Below, in pieces: positions 32,601 to 43,967 of a DNA stretch of 64,000 nt. A program made the position numbers and the translations under genes. This stretch comes from Zasmidium citrigriseum (lineage: Eukaryota; Ascomycota; Dothideomycetes; Mycosphaerellales; Mycosphaerellaceae). The notes beneath the pieces were generated by a model, which was not told the origin of the DNA, did not search any database, and worked only from the letters and a program-made list of their open reading frames with translations. The DNA lies in contig NHNW01000017.1 in the NCBI GenBank assembly GCA_002786025.1, positions 372,001 to 436,000 of the forward strand, written 5' to 3'. Each line of letters opens with the position of its first letter. Within the stretch, counting starts at the first letter, position 1.

Positions 32601-33905
32601 TGCCGGGAAGGTCGCTTAGAATCTTAGAATGACACATCGGCTGCGGTTGGACTCAACATTGCGTGCGAGATCTCACGGCGGCGAGGTACGTACCGCACGA
32701 GGGAGGTGGTGAAGCTTTTTGTCACTGCGCGTGCAGTGGTAGTGCAAGGTCGCGGTGGATGCTGGCGCTATGCCCGCTAGCGAAAGTCGTCATTAGGCGT
32801 GGTGGGTGTTCCCGTCGTAGGCTAGTCCGACCCCAGCGCCATCGTCGATATCCCAACGCGCAGCCGTGGCCATGGAGTGGGTGGCAGAGGCAGGCCAGAG
32901 GCGCCGTGGTCAGCAGCGGGCGGTGGTGAGAATAGCAATACGGGGAGGGTGGTCAGGCACGGCAGGCAGCGCGACAAAGGTAGGCGAATGGGTTCGTGAA
33001 TGTGAGTGAATGAACGGCGGGAGGGTGTGCGGCAGTCAGTGCTCGAGCGCTCGAGCGCCCGTCACGCCGTGCGACAGACAGCGTCGGTGCTTTTTGCCGC
33101 CCGCCGACCTTGAGCCAGACAACATCTCGTGCCTCACCTACCCACACGCCAACCACCGCGCCCAGTGGCCTTGCCGCCGAGCTTGGCCCATCGACGGCTG
33201 GGCCCAGCGGGCATGTGAGCGGGCTGCGCTCGACGGCTGCGCAATGGCAATGATCACGAGCAGTGAGAGAGCGAGAGCCTCGTACGCGCCCAGGCAGATC
33301 GGCCATCTCAGTGGCGAGGGCCTCATTCACTTGCCGCCCGCGCTCGCTCGCCCGCGCCGGCTGCTGGCACTGGCCTCACCAGCAGCAGCAGGCCATCAAA
33401 TCAGTCAATCAATCAATCGCCCGTCCGCTCCATCGCCCGCCGCGCACCCAGGCGCTGCACAGCACGAGCATTTCCCGCTTGCACATCCTTAGCTCGACGC
33501 AGCAGGCGAGACGAGCAGCGGGCTAGCCAGATCCCCACAGGAGCTGCTCACGCACCACACGCTGTACCTACGCTCAAAAACACCGGGAAGAGGGGCGCCA
33601 GACAGAGCTCTTGCATGCGCCAGCCCAGCTCCAATTGAGCGAGTGGCCCAGCTTCACGCGCCTCTGCTCTAAACGGTGATCTCATAAGGTATGGAGCTCT
33701 GCACACATTTCGCTGCTAATAAAACATCGCCCAGCATCCACCGGACCCTACCCGCTCGCATGACAGCCGAGGAAAGCATGGCTAAGACTTATATCCTCTT
33801 CCGTGCCCTCTGATCGTTTCCCTTTATACTTTTCCTCAGATGTCCGACGTGTGAACAACACTTCCTCTGGACGAGCCCCCGACGCCTCTCGTTAAGGGTA
33901 GCAGC
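29697..33905. other. 4.2-kb gene-poor region upstream of GT2
   Basis: No protein-coding gene could be supported although many frames of 60-218 codons exist on both strands. The last kilobase contains pyrimidine-rich tracts, a TATA-like 'cttatatcc' near 33787, a 16-bp perfect palindrome at 33041-33056 and a short TCAA repeat near 33400. Likely an extended promoter with a long 5' leader for the downstream gene, or home to non-coding transcripts. Confidence 0.4.
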
Positions 33906-35562
33906 ATGGTTTCCTGGCTTTGCATTGCCGTTTCTGTATGGTATGTTGAAGTCCTCTCCTCCAGCCATATTCACCTACCCGTTGTCCTCGAGGAACCCGC
34001 CTTCGCTTGCCGGAAGCGGGTAACAAAACTCTATCCTGACTTGAAGCACGTGAGGCTCATTCACCCTCCAGGTTGTTTCGTTATTTTCGCCTGATTGTCA
34101 ATTGCATTTCACATTGGACCTTTCGACCCATACCCATTCCCGAGAATCCGACATACACCTCCCAGGATGTCACCATCATCCTGCCGACCATCGCCACCGG
34201 CGGCGACGAATTGGAGACGACCCTGCGGACTTGCCTTTCCGCAGAACCCTACGAGGTGCTCCTCGTAACTATCGACGCCAATGTCGAGAACCTCAACAAG
34301 TTGGCCAACAAGATCAATGCCAAGAAGATCCGCGTCCTAAACATCCGGGAAGCAAACAAGCGCAGGCAGATGTGCAGAGCGATACCAGAGGTGTCGACCA
34401 AGATCACCATCTTTGTCGATGACGATGTGATATGGCCGCCTAAGGTGCTGCAGTGGATGCTGGCGCCGTTTGAAGATCCGAAGATGGGAGGTGTGGGAAC
34501 ATCGCAGAGGTTGAAGCGGTCCAAGAACATGAGCGTGTGGAATTTCCTGGGCGCCGCATACCTCGAACGTCGAAACTTCGATTGCTCCGCGTGTCTTCAC
34601 ATCGACGGCGGTTTGCCATGTCTCTCCGGCCGGACGGTCGCTTACCGAAGCAGCATTCTTCAGGACGAAGCCTTCACCCACGGCTTCACTCATGAGGAAT
34701 GGCGCACGTGCCAGCTCAACGCTGACGATGACAATTTCATCACGAGGTGGATGTACTCTCATGATTGGAAAATCGCGATGCAGTATCACAAGGAAGCAGA
34801 GGTGCAGACCACCCTGGAAGACAGCCCGAAGTACCTCAGCCAGTGTCTGCGGTGGGTGCGCAGCAATTGGCGCAGCAACATCACCAGCATGTTTGTTGAG
34901 CGCCATTACTGGTGGTATGTGAAAGATTCGCTTGTGGTGGAAACCTTGGGCACGCTGACATTCAATACGCAGGACGCAACCGTGGAGCACGTACGCGGTC
35001 TTGCAAACCACCCTCACCGCCTGGGCGCTGCCCTATGATGGTCTCATGTTCTTTTTCTGGTACCTCGCATCATATACGTGGCCAGATAACCTCAAAACTG
35101 CTCTTTTCGTGTTCTTGATCACGTGGACATATCTGTTCAGCAAGACCGTAAAGCTTTGGGGGCACTTCTTCCGCTACCCTGCGGACGTGGTGTTTTTCCC
35201 CGTTTATGTATTCTTTGGCTACTTCCATGGTCTGATCAAACTCTGGGGTTTCTTTACCCTTAGTGAGGTGAGCTAATCGCTTAAGCTTAAAACAAGCAAG
35301 CCCATGACGATTGTCGTTCATCGCTGACCGCCTTTTCACCCAACAGACCACATGGGGAAGCAGAGACGGCGCCGATACCGACAACCGCGTCCGTATGATT
35401 CGACTGCCACGATACGGTTCGACAGATCCTGACGGCCGAAAATCCGAAACGTTCGAGTACCCTGACAACACCTCTTTAATACGGGAAACCGATCAACTCC
35501 CCGCCTACGATACTCATCCCTACCATCAGAACATTGCACTTACGACCCTCTATCACGACTGA
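33906..35562 (+). CDS. GT2: hyphal-growth type 2 glycosyltransferase (GT2)
   Basis: Four exons: 33906-33940, 34072-34914, 34973-35267, 35347-35562, giving 462 residues. The first exon (MVSWLCIAVSVW) starts an N-terminal membrane helix that continues after the 131-nt intron. The GT-A core shows DVTIILPTI, TIDAN, the DDD motif at residues 128-130 (IFVDDDVIWP), GTSQRLKRSK and QCLRW at 269-273 (the QxxRW signature of processive GT2 enzymes). Two or more C-terminal helices (LPYDGLMFFFWYLASYTW, PADVVFFPVYVFFGYF) complete the membrane domain. This is the orthologue class of the fungal GT2 shown in Zymoseptoria and Fusarium to be needed for hyphal growth on solid surfaces and plant infection. Sugar donor and product remain unknown. 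The third junction restores TQPWSTYAVLQTTLTAW. Confidence 0.9.
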
Positions 35563-36232
35563 TACGGCCACCGACGACGACTATTCACGACATCATTTCT
35601 CTCATCACCAGCGTCTTCTCGATACCCAGGCATCGTCTCTCTATCGTCACTTTTTCGATTCTTGCTTGCATCAGCACCGCGCGCGTTATAGAGGTAGATG
35701 AGGTGTGGCCATCTGGACCAAGATTGGGCACCATCTGCCAATTGAGAGTGGGAAACAACACGAGGAGCCAATGACGACGACGACGCTGTGCTAGCAACCC
35801 AGAAACAAAAGTTCTTGTGGTTCCATTGCAGCGGCGAGTACACAACAAAATTTCACGTTGGGGTCTTTTTGGCGAGGCGTAAAAATCTTTCGCAAAATCC
35901 GGCTTTGTGTTTTGAAAAAGTTTTCCAGCACAGCTCGACCAGCAACACACGCGTTGGAATAACTTATTGGGACTTGAGGGCTCGGAGGGATTGTATTGCT
36001 GGTCGGGATGTCTTTCTTGATCAAAGATTGCAAGGCGAGATGATGGGAGGGCTTTCGATCTTGGGCGGCTTTGGGGAGCTTTTTCGACAATGGAAAACAC
36101 CCAGCTTCGAAAACTTGTGAGCGTTCATGCAGCGTTTGGGGGCATGTTTGTTGTCGCTGCTGTACAGAGTATCATTATCACATGCTTCACTGCACGCACT
36201 CTCATCGATTGCATGTGTCTCCTGCGGACGCA

Positions 36233-36257
36233 ATGCGATGCGATGCGATGCGATGCA
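36233..36257. repeat. pentanucleotide microsatellite (ATGCG)n
   Basis: About five tandem copies of atgcg followed by a diverged copy (atgcaagatgcgagcg). A simple sequence repeat in non-coding DNA, likely length-variable. Confidence 0.8.
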
Positions 36258-38123
36258 AGATGCGAGCGAGTATATACAAAGTCTTTGCTCGTTGCACTGC
36301 CTCTCCAATTTCCTCGCTTTGCTGCAACAGCAATTTCGCCAGATGATGTCTTCTCCATCTCGCCTCCGTCTCTCGCGTACCTGCATCCACGCGACAAGGA
36401 AATCAAGTATCCCTGTACCGAGGCTCGAGGCCCACCATCATCTCGCTCTCCGTGATGGCGATGAAGCAAGACGAGATGACGATGAACATCTCACATCATA
36501 TGCCCGTCGCCACGCATGGCCATCTCGCACGAAGTCAACCGGGTGAGCACGGGAAGCGACAAGGCACTCGTACGAGAAAGAGCCACCCAAACAGCAAATC
36601 TCGTCGGGCCAGTAGGGCACAATAATCATGCTGACCATCGGAAGCGATTCTATTCTCTGTCTGTCTGTTGCTCATGGGGGAGCGTCAACCGAGCGAGCTG
36701 CTGCGTGCTGCTCGTGCTTGCGTCTTCTGGGTTTTAAGCGAATGCACACTTTCCCAGCCACCATTGCTGCACGAGGCCCTGTTTGTGCATGGACGTGCAG
36801 CGAGAAGTGGGAGGGGCATCTGTCCTTTTGCGCGATCATCTCACGCGAAGAAATCTGCCTTGTTCACATCGACGTTACATTTCTTCAATCTTTTGATCAA
36901 AATTCTGGCTTTGAGAGTCTGATTCGGCAGGTGTGAGTGTCCCGCCAGTTCGCCTACGTAAAAACAACCACGCCCAGGGGGCACAAGGGCCACGCGCTCG
37001 TCATCTGCTCTTCCAATGCGACTGAATGACTCGTGCGTGTACACGCCTCCGGGAGCATGCGGCTCTATCGATCCTCAAATACCACTCTACTGCTACTCAG
37101 CCAGCTCCGACCGTCGTCACGAGGCATGCGACTGAGTGGGAAATTTTCTGCAAAATGGGGCACGTCTGGTACGTACTGGATGCCCAGGACTTGTTGATGT
37201 TTGGGTGTGAGGGAAGAAGGTGGAGTTGGAGGGACTTTGTGCAGGCCCAATTCACTTGTTGGGTCAGGGTTTCGCGCTAAGGCAAGCTGCAGCAGGGATC
37301 AGGGCTCGAGCAGTGCGGGCTTGGAAGCGTTGCATGCTCGTCATGCTGCTGCTCGTCAACGCTGTTCTGTACTTTTCGGCCCGCTCTGGAGTTTGTCTTG
37401 TTGATGATTGCGTGTTCTGTCTAATATTCGCCCCAGAGAACACGGAGACCGTGAGAAGTGGATTTACTGAGACCTGCTGACATTCGCGCTTTTTATTCAC
37501 ATCAGCAGGAGGCTCCACTGCCCGCGACAATCGCCGAATCGCGATGGGCCGAAGAAGGCAATTGACGGGGACGGCTGGCTGAACATGCACGAGCACAAGA
37601 TTGATTCCGCGTCGTCTGAACAAGAAGTCGCGAGCTGAGCCCTAGCTCTGGATTGGACCACAGAACGCAGCAGATGCACACCACACATCCAAACGCCTCT
37701 CACATCTCGTCTATGTGCAGCTGACTGGGATATCCTGTGCCGTGTCTCACCATGTCATGCGGCAAGCAACGCACAGCTCGGCCTCGCAGGTACTTCCAGC
37801 TCGCAGTCTCACGATTCTGTTGAGGCGAAGAGGAAAAGACAAGACCCGACAAGCCCGTACCGCGCAGCAGCGCATCTGCCAAAAAATGTCGCGCAAACGA
37901 ACAGCACAGCAAGAGACGTCGGAGGCCGGCGTTCACGCTTTGCTGGATGAAACCTTCCTCCACTTTCTACTCCACATGGGAATTTGACGTCCCACTCGCT
38001 CATTGCGCAACCCGTGATCTGCCGTGCCGGCCAACTCGGGCAAACTCCTCGCTCGCACACTGTTCGCAAAACGCCCGTGGCTTTCTCTTCGGCGACGCCA
38101 GCGAGCAAAGAGAAACATCTGAG

Positions 38124-38148
38124 ACTCCACACGTGAGACGTGTGGAGT
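38124..38148. repeat. perfect inverted repeat / hairpin
   Basis: Arms actccacacgt and acgtgtggagt (11 bp each, perfect) separated by gag. It could form a stable hairpin in RNA or be a dyad binding site; no gene end is recognised beside it. Confidence 0.8.
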
Positions 38149-39093
38149 AGAGTTCAAAGGCTTCAGATTGGCTTTTTCACAACGCGGGCGAACAACGGCC
38201 ATGGCGTCCGTCCGTGCCTCTTTCTCTTCACCTTCCTCTTCCACAGAAGTGAGATAGGGCCTTTTCTGCATCTTCCGAGTGTCGAGGCTTGCTGCGCCGC
38301 GAAGGACGCGACTGGAAAGTCTCACATCGATACCCTGACACCAGTCTTCTACATGCGTGAACAAACTTCACACATCCCAGCCGAGACTTGTGAACAGCCT
38401 ATCTTGTAACTTCCTCTTCCGGGCAGAAAACTGGGGACCTTTTCCTCACGATCCCACCGGACGCCTGTCATGCGGGAAATGTCACACAACAGCGCGACAC
38501 GCGAGAAAAGACAAGTGGTGAGAGCTCTGTCACGAATCTCTGGTACTGAATGACAGAGCGTGAGAGGTAGGCTTTCTTCACATGCTCCGCTCTCCGCTCG
38601 TCTCGAGATCCGTGCTTTGCCTCTCTATCTTGGGGAGCCCGCCTCCCCGTATACGTGTTACCTTCATCACCTCTCCACAATCTCGAGATCGCACACGAGA
38701 TCGGACCTCGACGGCGCTGACAGTACATCATCATCACCAAAATTCTCGATGAGGAGGAAGAACCCCAGCAATCGCGAAGGTGACTAACATCTTCAGCAGG
38801 ATCTGGTAGCTCTCAACGCGGTGCCGCAAGGGTCCAGCGCACATCTTCGGAGGATAACGTGATGGCAAGATTCGATGGTTTGCACCAAGAAACTCGCTAG
38901 GCAACGGCTCTATTCCAAGACAATAAAGCCTGATGCGTGGATGACGGGCACGATCTCCAGATCAGCAAGACATGCGAAGGTGATGTACATTAGTCCAGGC
39001 TGCCAAGAAGAAAAGGCATCTACATGTGAGGTAGGCTTTTGTTGGGAGAATGAAACTGCGATTTCTGTCAAAAGAGACAAGGTGAGATGTGAT

Positions 39094-40179
39094 CTAACCC
39101 TCCTTCCCCTCAGCCTTGAACTTCTCCTCCAGCTCCTTCAGCCCTGTGAACACCTTCTCCCACTTGGCCCATTCCTTGTCGCCGTCTTGGAAGCCACCGG
39201 CAAGAGGAAGACGGCCGCCCTTCCTGTCGCCCATTCCCCAGACACGGGCAATGCACTCCTTCATACCAACAACACCCCAGGTAGCGACGAGCTTCTCGCC
39301 CTCGCAAATTCGGAACTGCAGCTCGCGCATCTCGTCAATGTCCTTCTTGCTGGTGCCCTTGGCGGAGCTGTCCATGAAGGTGCGGAAGAGGCGGACGACG
39401 ACTCGTGGGAAGCAGCCGGCCAGGCCGTCGATGGCTGCTACGCCGCCGATGGTGAGGACTGGGAGGAGGTTCTGGCCGAGACCGGTGAAGACGTAGAAGT
39501 GCTCGTGGTCGATGTTGGGGGATGAGGCGATGAGAGTCTGGTCGTCGATGATGCCGTGCGAAAGCTTGGTGCCGACGATGTTGGGGTGTGCTGCCAGCTT
39601 CTCGAATGTCGATGGTGCGATGTAGAGGTTGTTCGTGACGCCGGGGTAGTGGTAGCTGCGAGGACATGTTAGTGAGGTTTCTCTTACGGTAAGTGCCGTG
39701 CAGACTTACATGAGGACTGGAATAGGTGATCTATCCGCAACGGCCTCAAACCACTTCTGCAAACCAGCCTGGCTGGTTGCAGGAGCAAAGTATCCAGGTC
39801 CAAGCACCATAGCATACTCGGCACCCGCCGCCTGGCTGTCCTTGATCATCTCCACCGTATCCTCAATGTTCTGTGTGGCCGTGCCGGCAATGATGGGTCG
39901 GTCTTTGTAGCCTGCATCATCGAGTGCTTTCCTCTGGCTCTTGATCAAGTCATGTCGCTCTGAATTCCTGACGAAGATGGCCTCTCCAGTGCTGCCCAGA
40001 ATGACCAGACCCTTGATGCCACCTCTTACAAGGAACAGCGAGTGCTCCGTCTGTGTTTCAAGGTCGAGCGGTGGTGAAACGGGGTCGTAGTTGGCGCTGC
40101 CCTCTTTGGCAAAGAAGGTCGGCACTGGGACGTAGATGCCCTGTGGTGGTGGGGACGACTGAGCTCCTCTGCTGCCCAT
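39094..40179 (-). CDS. dihydrodipicolinate synthase-family aldolase
   Basis: Two exons, 39710-40179 then 39094-39655, with a 54-nt intron, giving 343 residues. N-terminal GIYVPVPTFF leads to the conserved LVILGSTGEA (substrate-carboxylate site GSTGE), RPIIAGTATQNIEDT, and AGAEYAMVLGPGYFAP. After the intron come YHYPGVTNN (catalytic Tyr region) and IVGTKLSHG with the Schiff-base lysine. In fungi this family works in carbon catabolism (4-hydroxy-2-oxoglutarate, 2-keto-3-deoxy-galactonate or rhamnonate aldolases), not in lysine synthesis, since fungi use the aminoadipate route. Its exact substrate is not assigned. The start at 40179 is the Met immediately before the folded core. Confidence 0.88.
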
Positions 40180-41355
40180 TGTGATTCTGTGTCTGCTGTA
40201 GGTGTGGGAGATATGTGACTGGTCTGTTTCTTTGCAAGTTGATGTCAATGTCAATCACTTACTCCTTCGACAAGAGACGTGTCTGGTATAAAGACCCATC
40301 ACCATTCGTGGAGGTCATCCATACGCCGAAGTGACCCCCAATCGCGGGGGCAACGTAGTGGGGTCGTCATTGGGGCCGAAATTGTGCGGCGGCTGATATC
40401 GACGGGAAAGCTCTCACCGAGCTCGTCCAGGATGCCGACTCGACATTGGAAAGTTGGCCGACGAGCCGAAGACCGGATACAGATCAAGATGAGCCTCGTT
40501 ACACTGCATCCGACGACATGGTCTAATCTTTGCCGAAGTGCACGATCACTATGGAACAGCGGAAGTGAGGTCCGGCATAGCATGAGCCGCTAAGGCATGG
40601 ATTGTGTAGAGCAGTAGTCGTTGTGCGCGCTGCAATGTCTCGTTGGGTCGACAAGGGGCTGTCTTTTGGTAAATATGCGCCTGCAAGTAATCTTCAGATG
40701 CGCGAGCAGGGAGGGTATGGAGCTTTGCGTCGACCTCTAGACCTTGGCCTGCACGTAATCTGTCGATGTGCCAATAATGCTCCGACTTCGCCTCGGGAAT
40801 ACCTCCTTTGTACTTGACATGTCTCGCCCGTCTCGTTCGTCTCTCAATCCTTGAGAAACGCCATGTAGACAGCCACAACAAGGGGCAGCATCCTCCGCTC
40901 TTCAATGGCATGTGCATATCGTGCTAGAGTCCTGCCGGGTCGCGACATCCGGTTTGCCCTCATGCCGAATGACATCTCCCTTGGCCTTTCATATGCCAGT
41001 GCCCTTGAAGCAGATATCTCGGTTCTGTTGATACGATGTACGATGCCTGTTCGCAAACGCCGTATTCGCTGAAAAGAATGGCATGCTCCACCAGGACTCC
41101 TCATCTACGTTGACCATTCGATCGATAGATTGACATCTCAGATTGACGGCATCCCGGTCTGTGTCGGGCGGAGCACTGCTGTGTTTGGTCTCGTCTTCGG
41201 TATTCGGCATCTATCTTCTGGGCAGATAGAGCGTGCTATGCGCCGGCAGCGGACCGCATTGATCGCGTCGGGCTGACCGAAGACATGATCTGTTGAGGCA
41301 GTCGTCCCACTCAGTCTGAGGCTGAACTTCTGCAGAAAGGCCTGCTCGACAATCC
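40180..41355. other. intergenic, 1.2 kb without a supported gene
   Basis: Small frames on both strands without resemblance to known proteins; includes the aldolase promoter and the 3' flank of the Mim2-like gene. Confidence 0.45.
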
Positions 41356-41746
41356 TCATAGCGATGCAGCAGCTTGTATAGCGCCCGCTCCCTTGAAGGC
41401 TGCCGGACTCGTGATCTCGACTGATACGGGGTACTTCCATTCCATGAATCGAGCCCATCCTACATGATCATTAGCATCCGAGACTCTCAATATCCCCGTG
41501 TGACTCGAACATACCCCAATACGCGCACTTCCTCCCAAAGTACTTGCCGAGGTATGGTATCAAGACCAGAGTCAACATGAGCTCCAACTGTTGCAGACTC
41601 TCTCGCCACTCTCGCTCTGCATCTGAGTATTCCTCCTCTTCACTCGGTGACACAGAGGTGGTCGAGCCGGCGGATGACGAGGGTAAGGAGTCGACTTCCT
41701 CGGTGGGAGTCGGTATGTTCGCGTATGAGGACGAGGGTTCCGACAT
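41356..41746 (-). CDS. Mim2-like mitochondrial outer-membrane import protein
   Basis: Two exons, 41515-41746 then 41356-41459, with a 55-nt intron (donor gtatgt), giving 111 residues. The first half is acidic and Ser-rich (SVSPSEEEEYSDAEREW). Then ESLQQLELMLTLVLIPYLGKYFGRKCAYWGW forms one amphipathic-to-hydrophobic helix ended by Arg-Lys, and a short tail (ARFMEWKYP...) follows. This acidic-N-terminus plus single-helix layout fits the fungal Mim2 family, which with Mim1 inserts alpha-helical outer-membrane proteins in mitochondria. The family name rests on remembered pattern only, so it is tentative; the gene model itself is firm because splicing restores YWGWARFMEW. Confidence 0.6.
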
Positions 41747-42234
41747 GGTGACTGTGACGGCGGAAGATTTGTTGTTCGTAGCTCTGAGTAGCTCCTTGAT
41801 TCGCTTTCGATGTCTGATCGATCGAGTCTCCGGCGATGCAGCGGTCTGGAAAGTTGTCGAGCGTGTTTGGCGGCCGTTGAGTTGACCTCACCTACATCCG
41901 GGAAAGTCGCGGGCGGTCACGTGGTCTGAGAATCACATGCCAATTTCGAATTACTGTTTCGAGAAGTCATAAAACACTCATGGTTGACTGCAAGACATAG
42001 CCTCTCTCGATTCCAAATCTTCATCAATCACTGCCACATTCGAGGCTGTTCGGTGGATTATTCATTGAAGAGTCGACGTCCAGCGGAAAGCGGGAAGCCC
42101 CGCGCTATGACTCCACGTCCTGAACCGCGAACTTAAGACGACCTTCAGATTTGTTCCTCACACGACACACTACTCACAGCCTCGACAACAACCAATCCAT
42201 ACTGAACCCTGCGCAAACGAATCCGACCGCAATC
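41747..42234. promoter_or_regulatory. divergent promoter region, Mim2-like / eIF2-beta
   Basis: About 490 bases between start codons on opposite strands; no other gene recognised. Confidence 0.5.
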
Positions 42235-43269
42235 ATGGCGGACCTGAAACCGCGCAAATCCGTTGCCTTCGCCGACGGCCAGACTGTGGTCGACAGCGAT
42301 GGCAACATCACCGAACACTCCAACGGCGTGCACGACGGCGAGAAGGACTCCGCCGAGTCGCACAGCAAAGAATCCGCAAATGGCGACGACAAGCAAGTCG
42401 ACGAGATGACGGCCATGTTCGAGGGCTTGGCCAAGAAGAAAAAGAAGAAGTCCTCGTCAAAGGAGAAGAAAGAAGAGGATGGCGAGGACGGCGAGGAGAA
42501 GGCCGCAGACGAGGGCGAGGTCGACCTGTCGGCGCTCAAGAAGAAGAAAAAGAAGAAGGTCAAGGCGCCTGAGGGCGATGACTTCGAGAAGCAGCTCGCG
42601 GAGGCGGGCGCAGGAGGCGAGGACAAGGAGGATGACGAGGCACCGAAGAAGGGCGCCGACTCGGGCGAGTCTGGCGTGCAAGACGGCGACATTCACGGCG
42701 GCACTGGAATCTGGGCACACGACGAGACCAAGCCATACAACTACGAGAGCTTGCTTTCGCGATTCTTCGTCATGCTGCACGACTCGCATCCTGACCTTGC
42801 CTCTAGTGGTGGCAAGAGCTACAAGATTCCGCCGCCGCAGTGTCTCCGTGAAGGAAACAAGAAGACCATCTTTGCCAACATTGCCGACATCTGCAAGAGG
42901 ATGAAGCGAACAGATGAGCACGTCACGCAGTTCTTGTTCGCTGAGTTGGGTACAAGCGGATCCGTGGATGGAAGCCGGAGATTGGTCATCAAGGGTCGTT
43001 TCCAGCAGAAGCAGATCGAGAACGTTCTCAGACGGTATATTGGTAAGTCTGATCCCGAGCACACCATCCTTGATCGAACATCTACTAACCTCATCGCAGT
43101 CGAGTACGTTACATGCAAGACCTGCCGCTCTCCCGACACCGAGCTCAACAAGGGAGAGAACCGTCTTTACTTCGTCACCTGCAACTCCTGTGGTTCTCGA
43201 CGTTCGGTCACTGCCATCAAGAGCGGTTTCTCTGCACAGGTCGGCAAGCGTAAGAGAATGCAGGGTTAA
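42235..43269 (+). CDS. SUI3: translation initiation factor eIF2 subunit beta
   Basis: Two exons, 42235-43042 and 43100-43269, giving 325 residues. The N-terminal half carries two lysine blocks ([13 protein letters not shown] and [13 protein letters not shown]), the eIF5/eIF2B-epsilon binding K-boxes; a third block is not evident. The core includes [22 protein letters not shown] and [14 protein letters not shown], and the C-terminus is the C2-C2 zinc finger (CKTC...CNSC). It is part of the eIF2 ternary complex that delivers initiator tRNA. The 57-nt intron is in frame and has no stop; reading through it would add 19 residues just before the zinc finger. Its gtaagt donor, ctactaac branch site and cgcag acceptor, and the conserved [13 protein letters not shown] junction, show it is a real intron. 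Confidence 0.93.
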   Translation: MADLKPRKSVAFADGQTVVDSDGNITEHSNGVHDGEKDSAESHSKESANGDDKQVDEMTAMFEGLAKKKKKKSSSKEKKEEDGEDGEEKAADEGEVDLSALKKKKKKKVKAPEGDDFEKQLAEAGAGGEDKEDDEAPKKGADSGESGVQDGDIHGGTGIWAHDETKPYNYESLLSRFFVMLHDSHPDLASSGGKSYKIPPPQCLREGNKKTIFANIADICKRMKRTDEHVTQFLFAELGTSGSVDGSRRLVIKGRFQQKQIENVLRRYIGKSDPEHTILDRTSTNLIAVEYVTCKTCRSPDTELNKGENRLYFVTCNSCGSRRSVTAIKSGFSAQVGKRKRMQG

Positions 43270-43967
43270 GCATTCGATATCAAAAGCGTGGGGGCTGGTG
43301 AGTTTCATGATGCGTACTTCATGGCTGTCTGTGTTGAGGAGTGGCAGCGAGGGCCCGCAGAGGGCTATGACCGGAGTACTTTGGGAACGGCATCAAGCGT
43401 ATTGAGATTATGGGTGCATACATAGAAGGCTCAAATGGGAGCTCAGTCTCTTTGACATGAGGCTAGCGTTGGGTACGAAATCTCATTTCCTTCCTTGTCA
43501 AATTCGGGATGCCTCGCTATTACCACTCATCCCCTTGTGCTGAGGGAATGTGGGTGCGATAGGTTGAGGCCCTTCCTGGCCCTTGGTGGCATGGGCTGTC
43601 TGTTCATGACAGTCCCTGTGCGAACGACCCCTGACGCTAGTCACGCTTCGTGCTTGCTAATGCTTTAAGTCTAAGTATCTTCACCATCTTTTGAATATCA
43701 TGGCATAAGAATTTCGACGAAACGATAGACCTTCGTGCTTCGGGACATCTCTCAGCGAGATCTCGTGATCGCATGACAGCAAAGGCCGAGTCGGCACAAC
43801 TTCAATGCTTCACCATGGAGCTGGACACTCTCCAGAACACCTGACATACTCATACGTCACAATCAAACAGCAGCAGCTCACGAGCACAGACCGACAAGCG
43901 AAGATTGAGCCCCGAAAGGCATCGCACCAAGAGGCCTGTACAAGAAACACGATTGGAAGTAGCAACA
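43270..43967. other. intergenic, about 700 bases
   Basis: No gene recognised. Contains the eIF2-beta 3' flank and the promoter of the amidohydrolase-2 gene. Confidence 0.5.

Larger units (their letters stand above)
35563..39093. other. 3.5-kb gene-poor region downstream of GT2
   Basis: No supported gene. Holds a gatgc-type pentanucleotide repeat near 36233-36257 and a perfect inverted repeat at 38124-38148. It separates GT2 from the convergent aldolase gene. Confidence 0.4.

Noticed and set aside
42457..43308. 283-codon minus-strand frame opposite eIF2-beta
   Set aside because: It is antisense to a clearly conserved gene; its Leu/Val richness mirrors the lysine- and glutamate-rich coding strand.
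43905..43967. Upstream extension of the amidohydrolase-2 gene
   Set aside because: The extension would start at a TTG codon; the first ATG at 43968 is directly before the conserved ILDSHIHLW.
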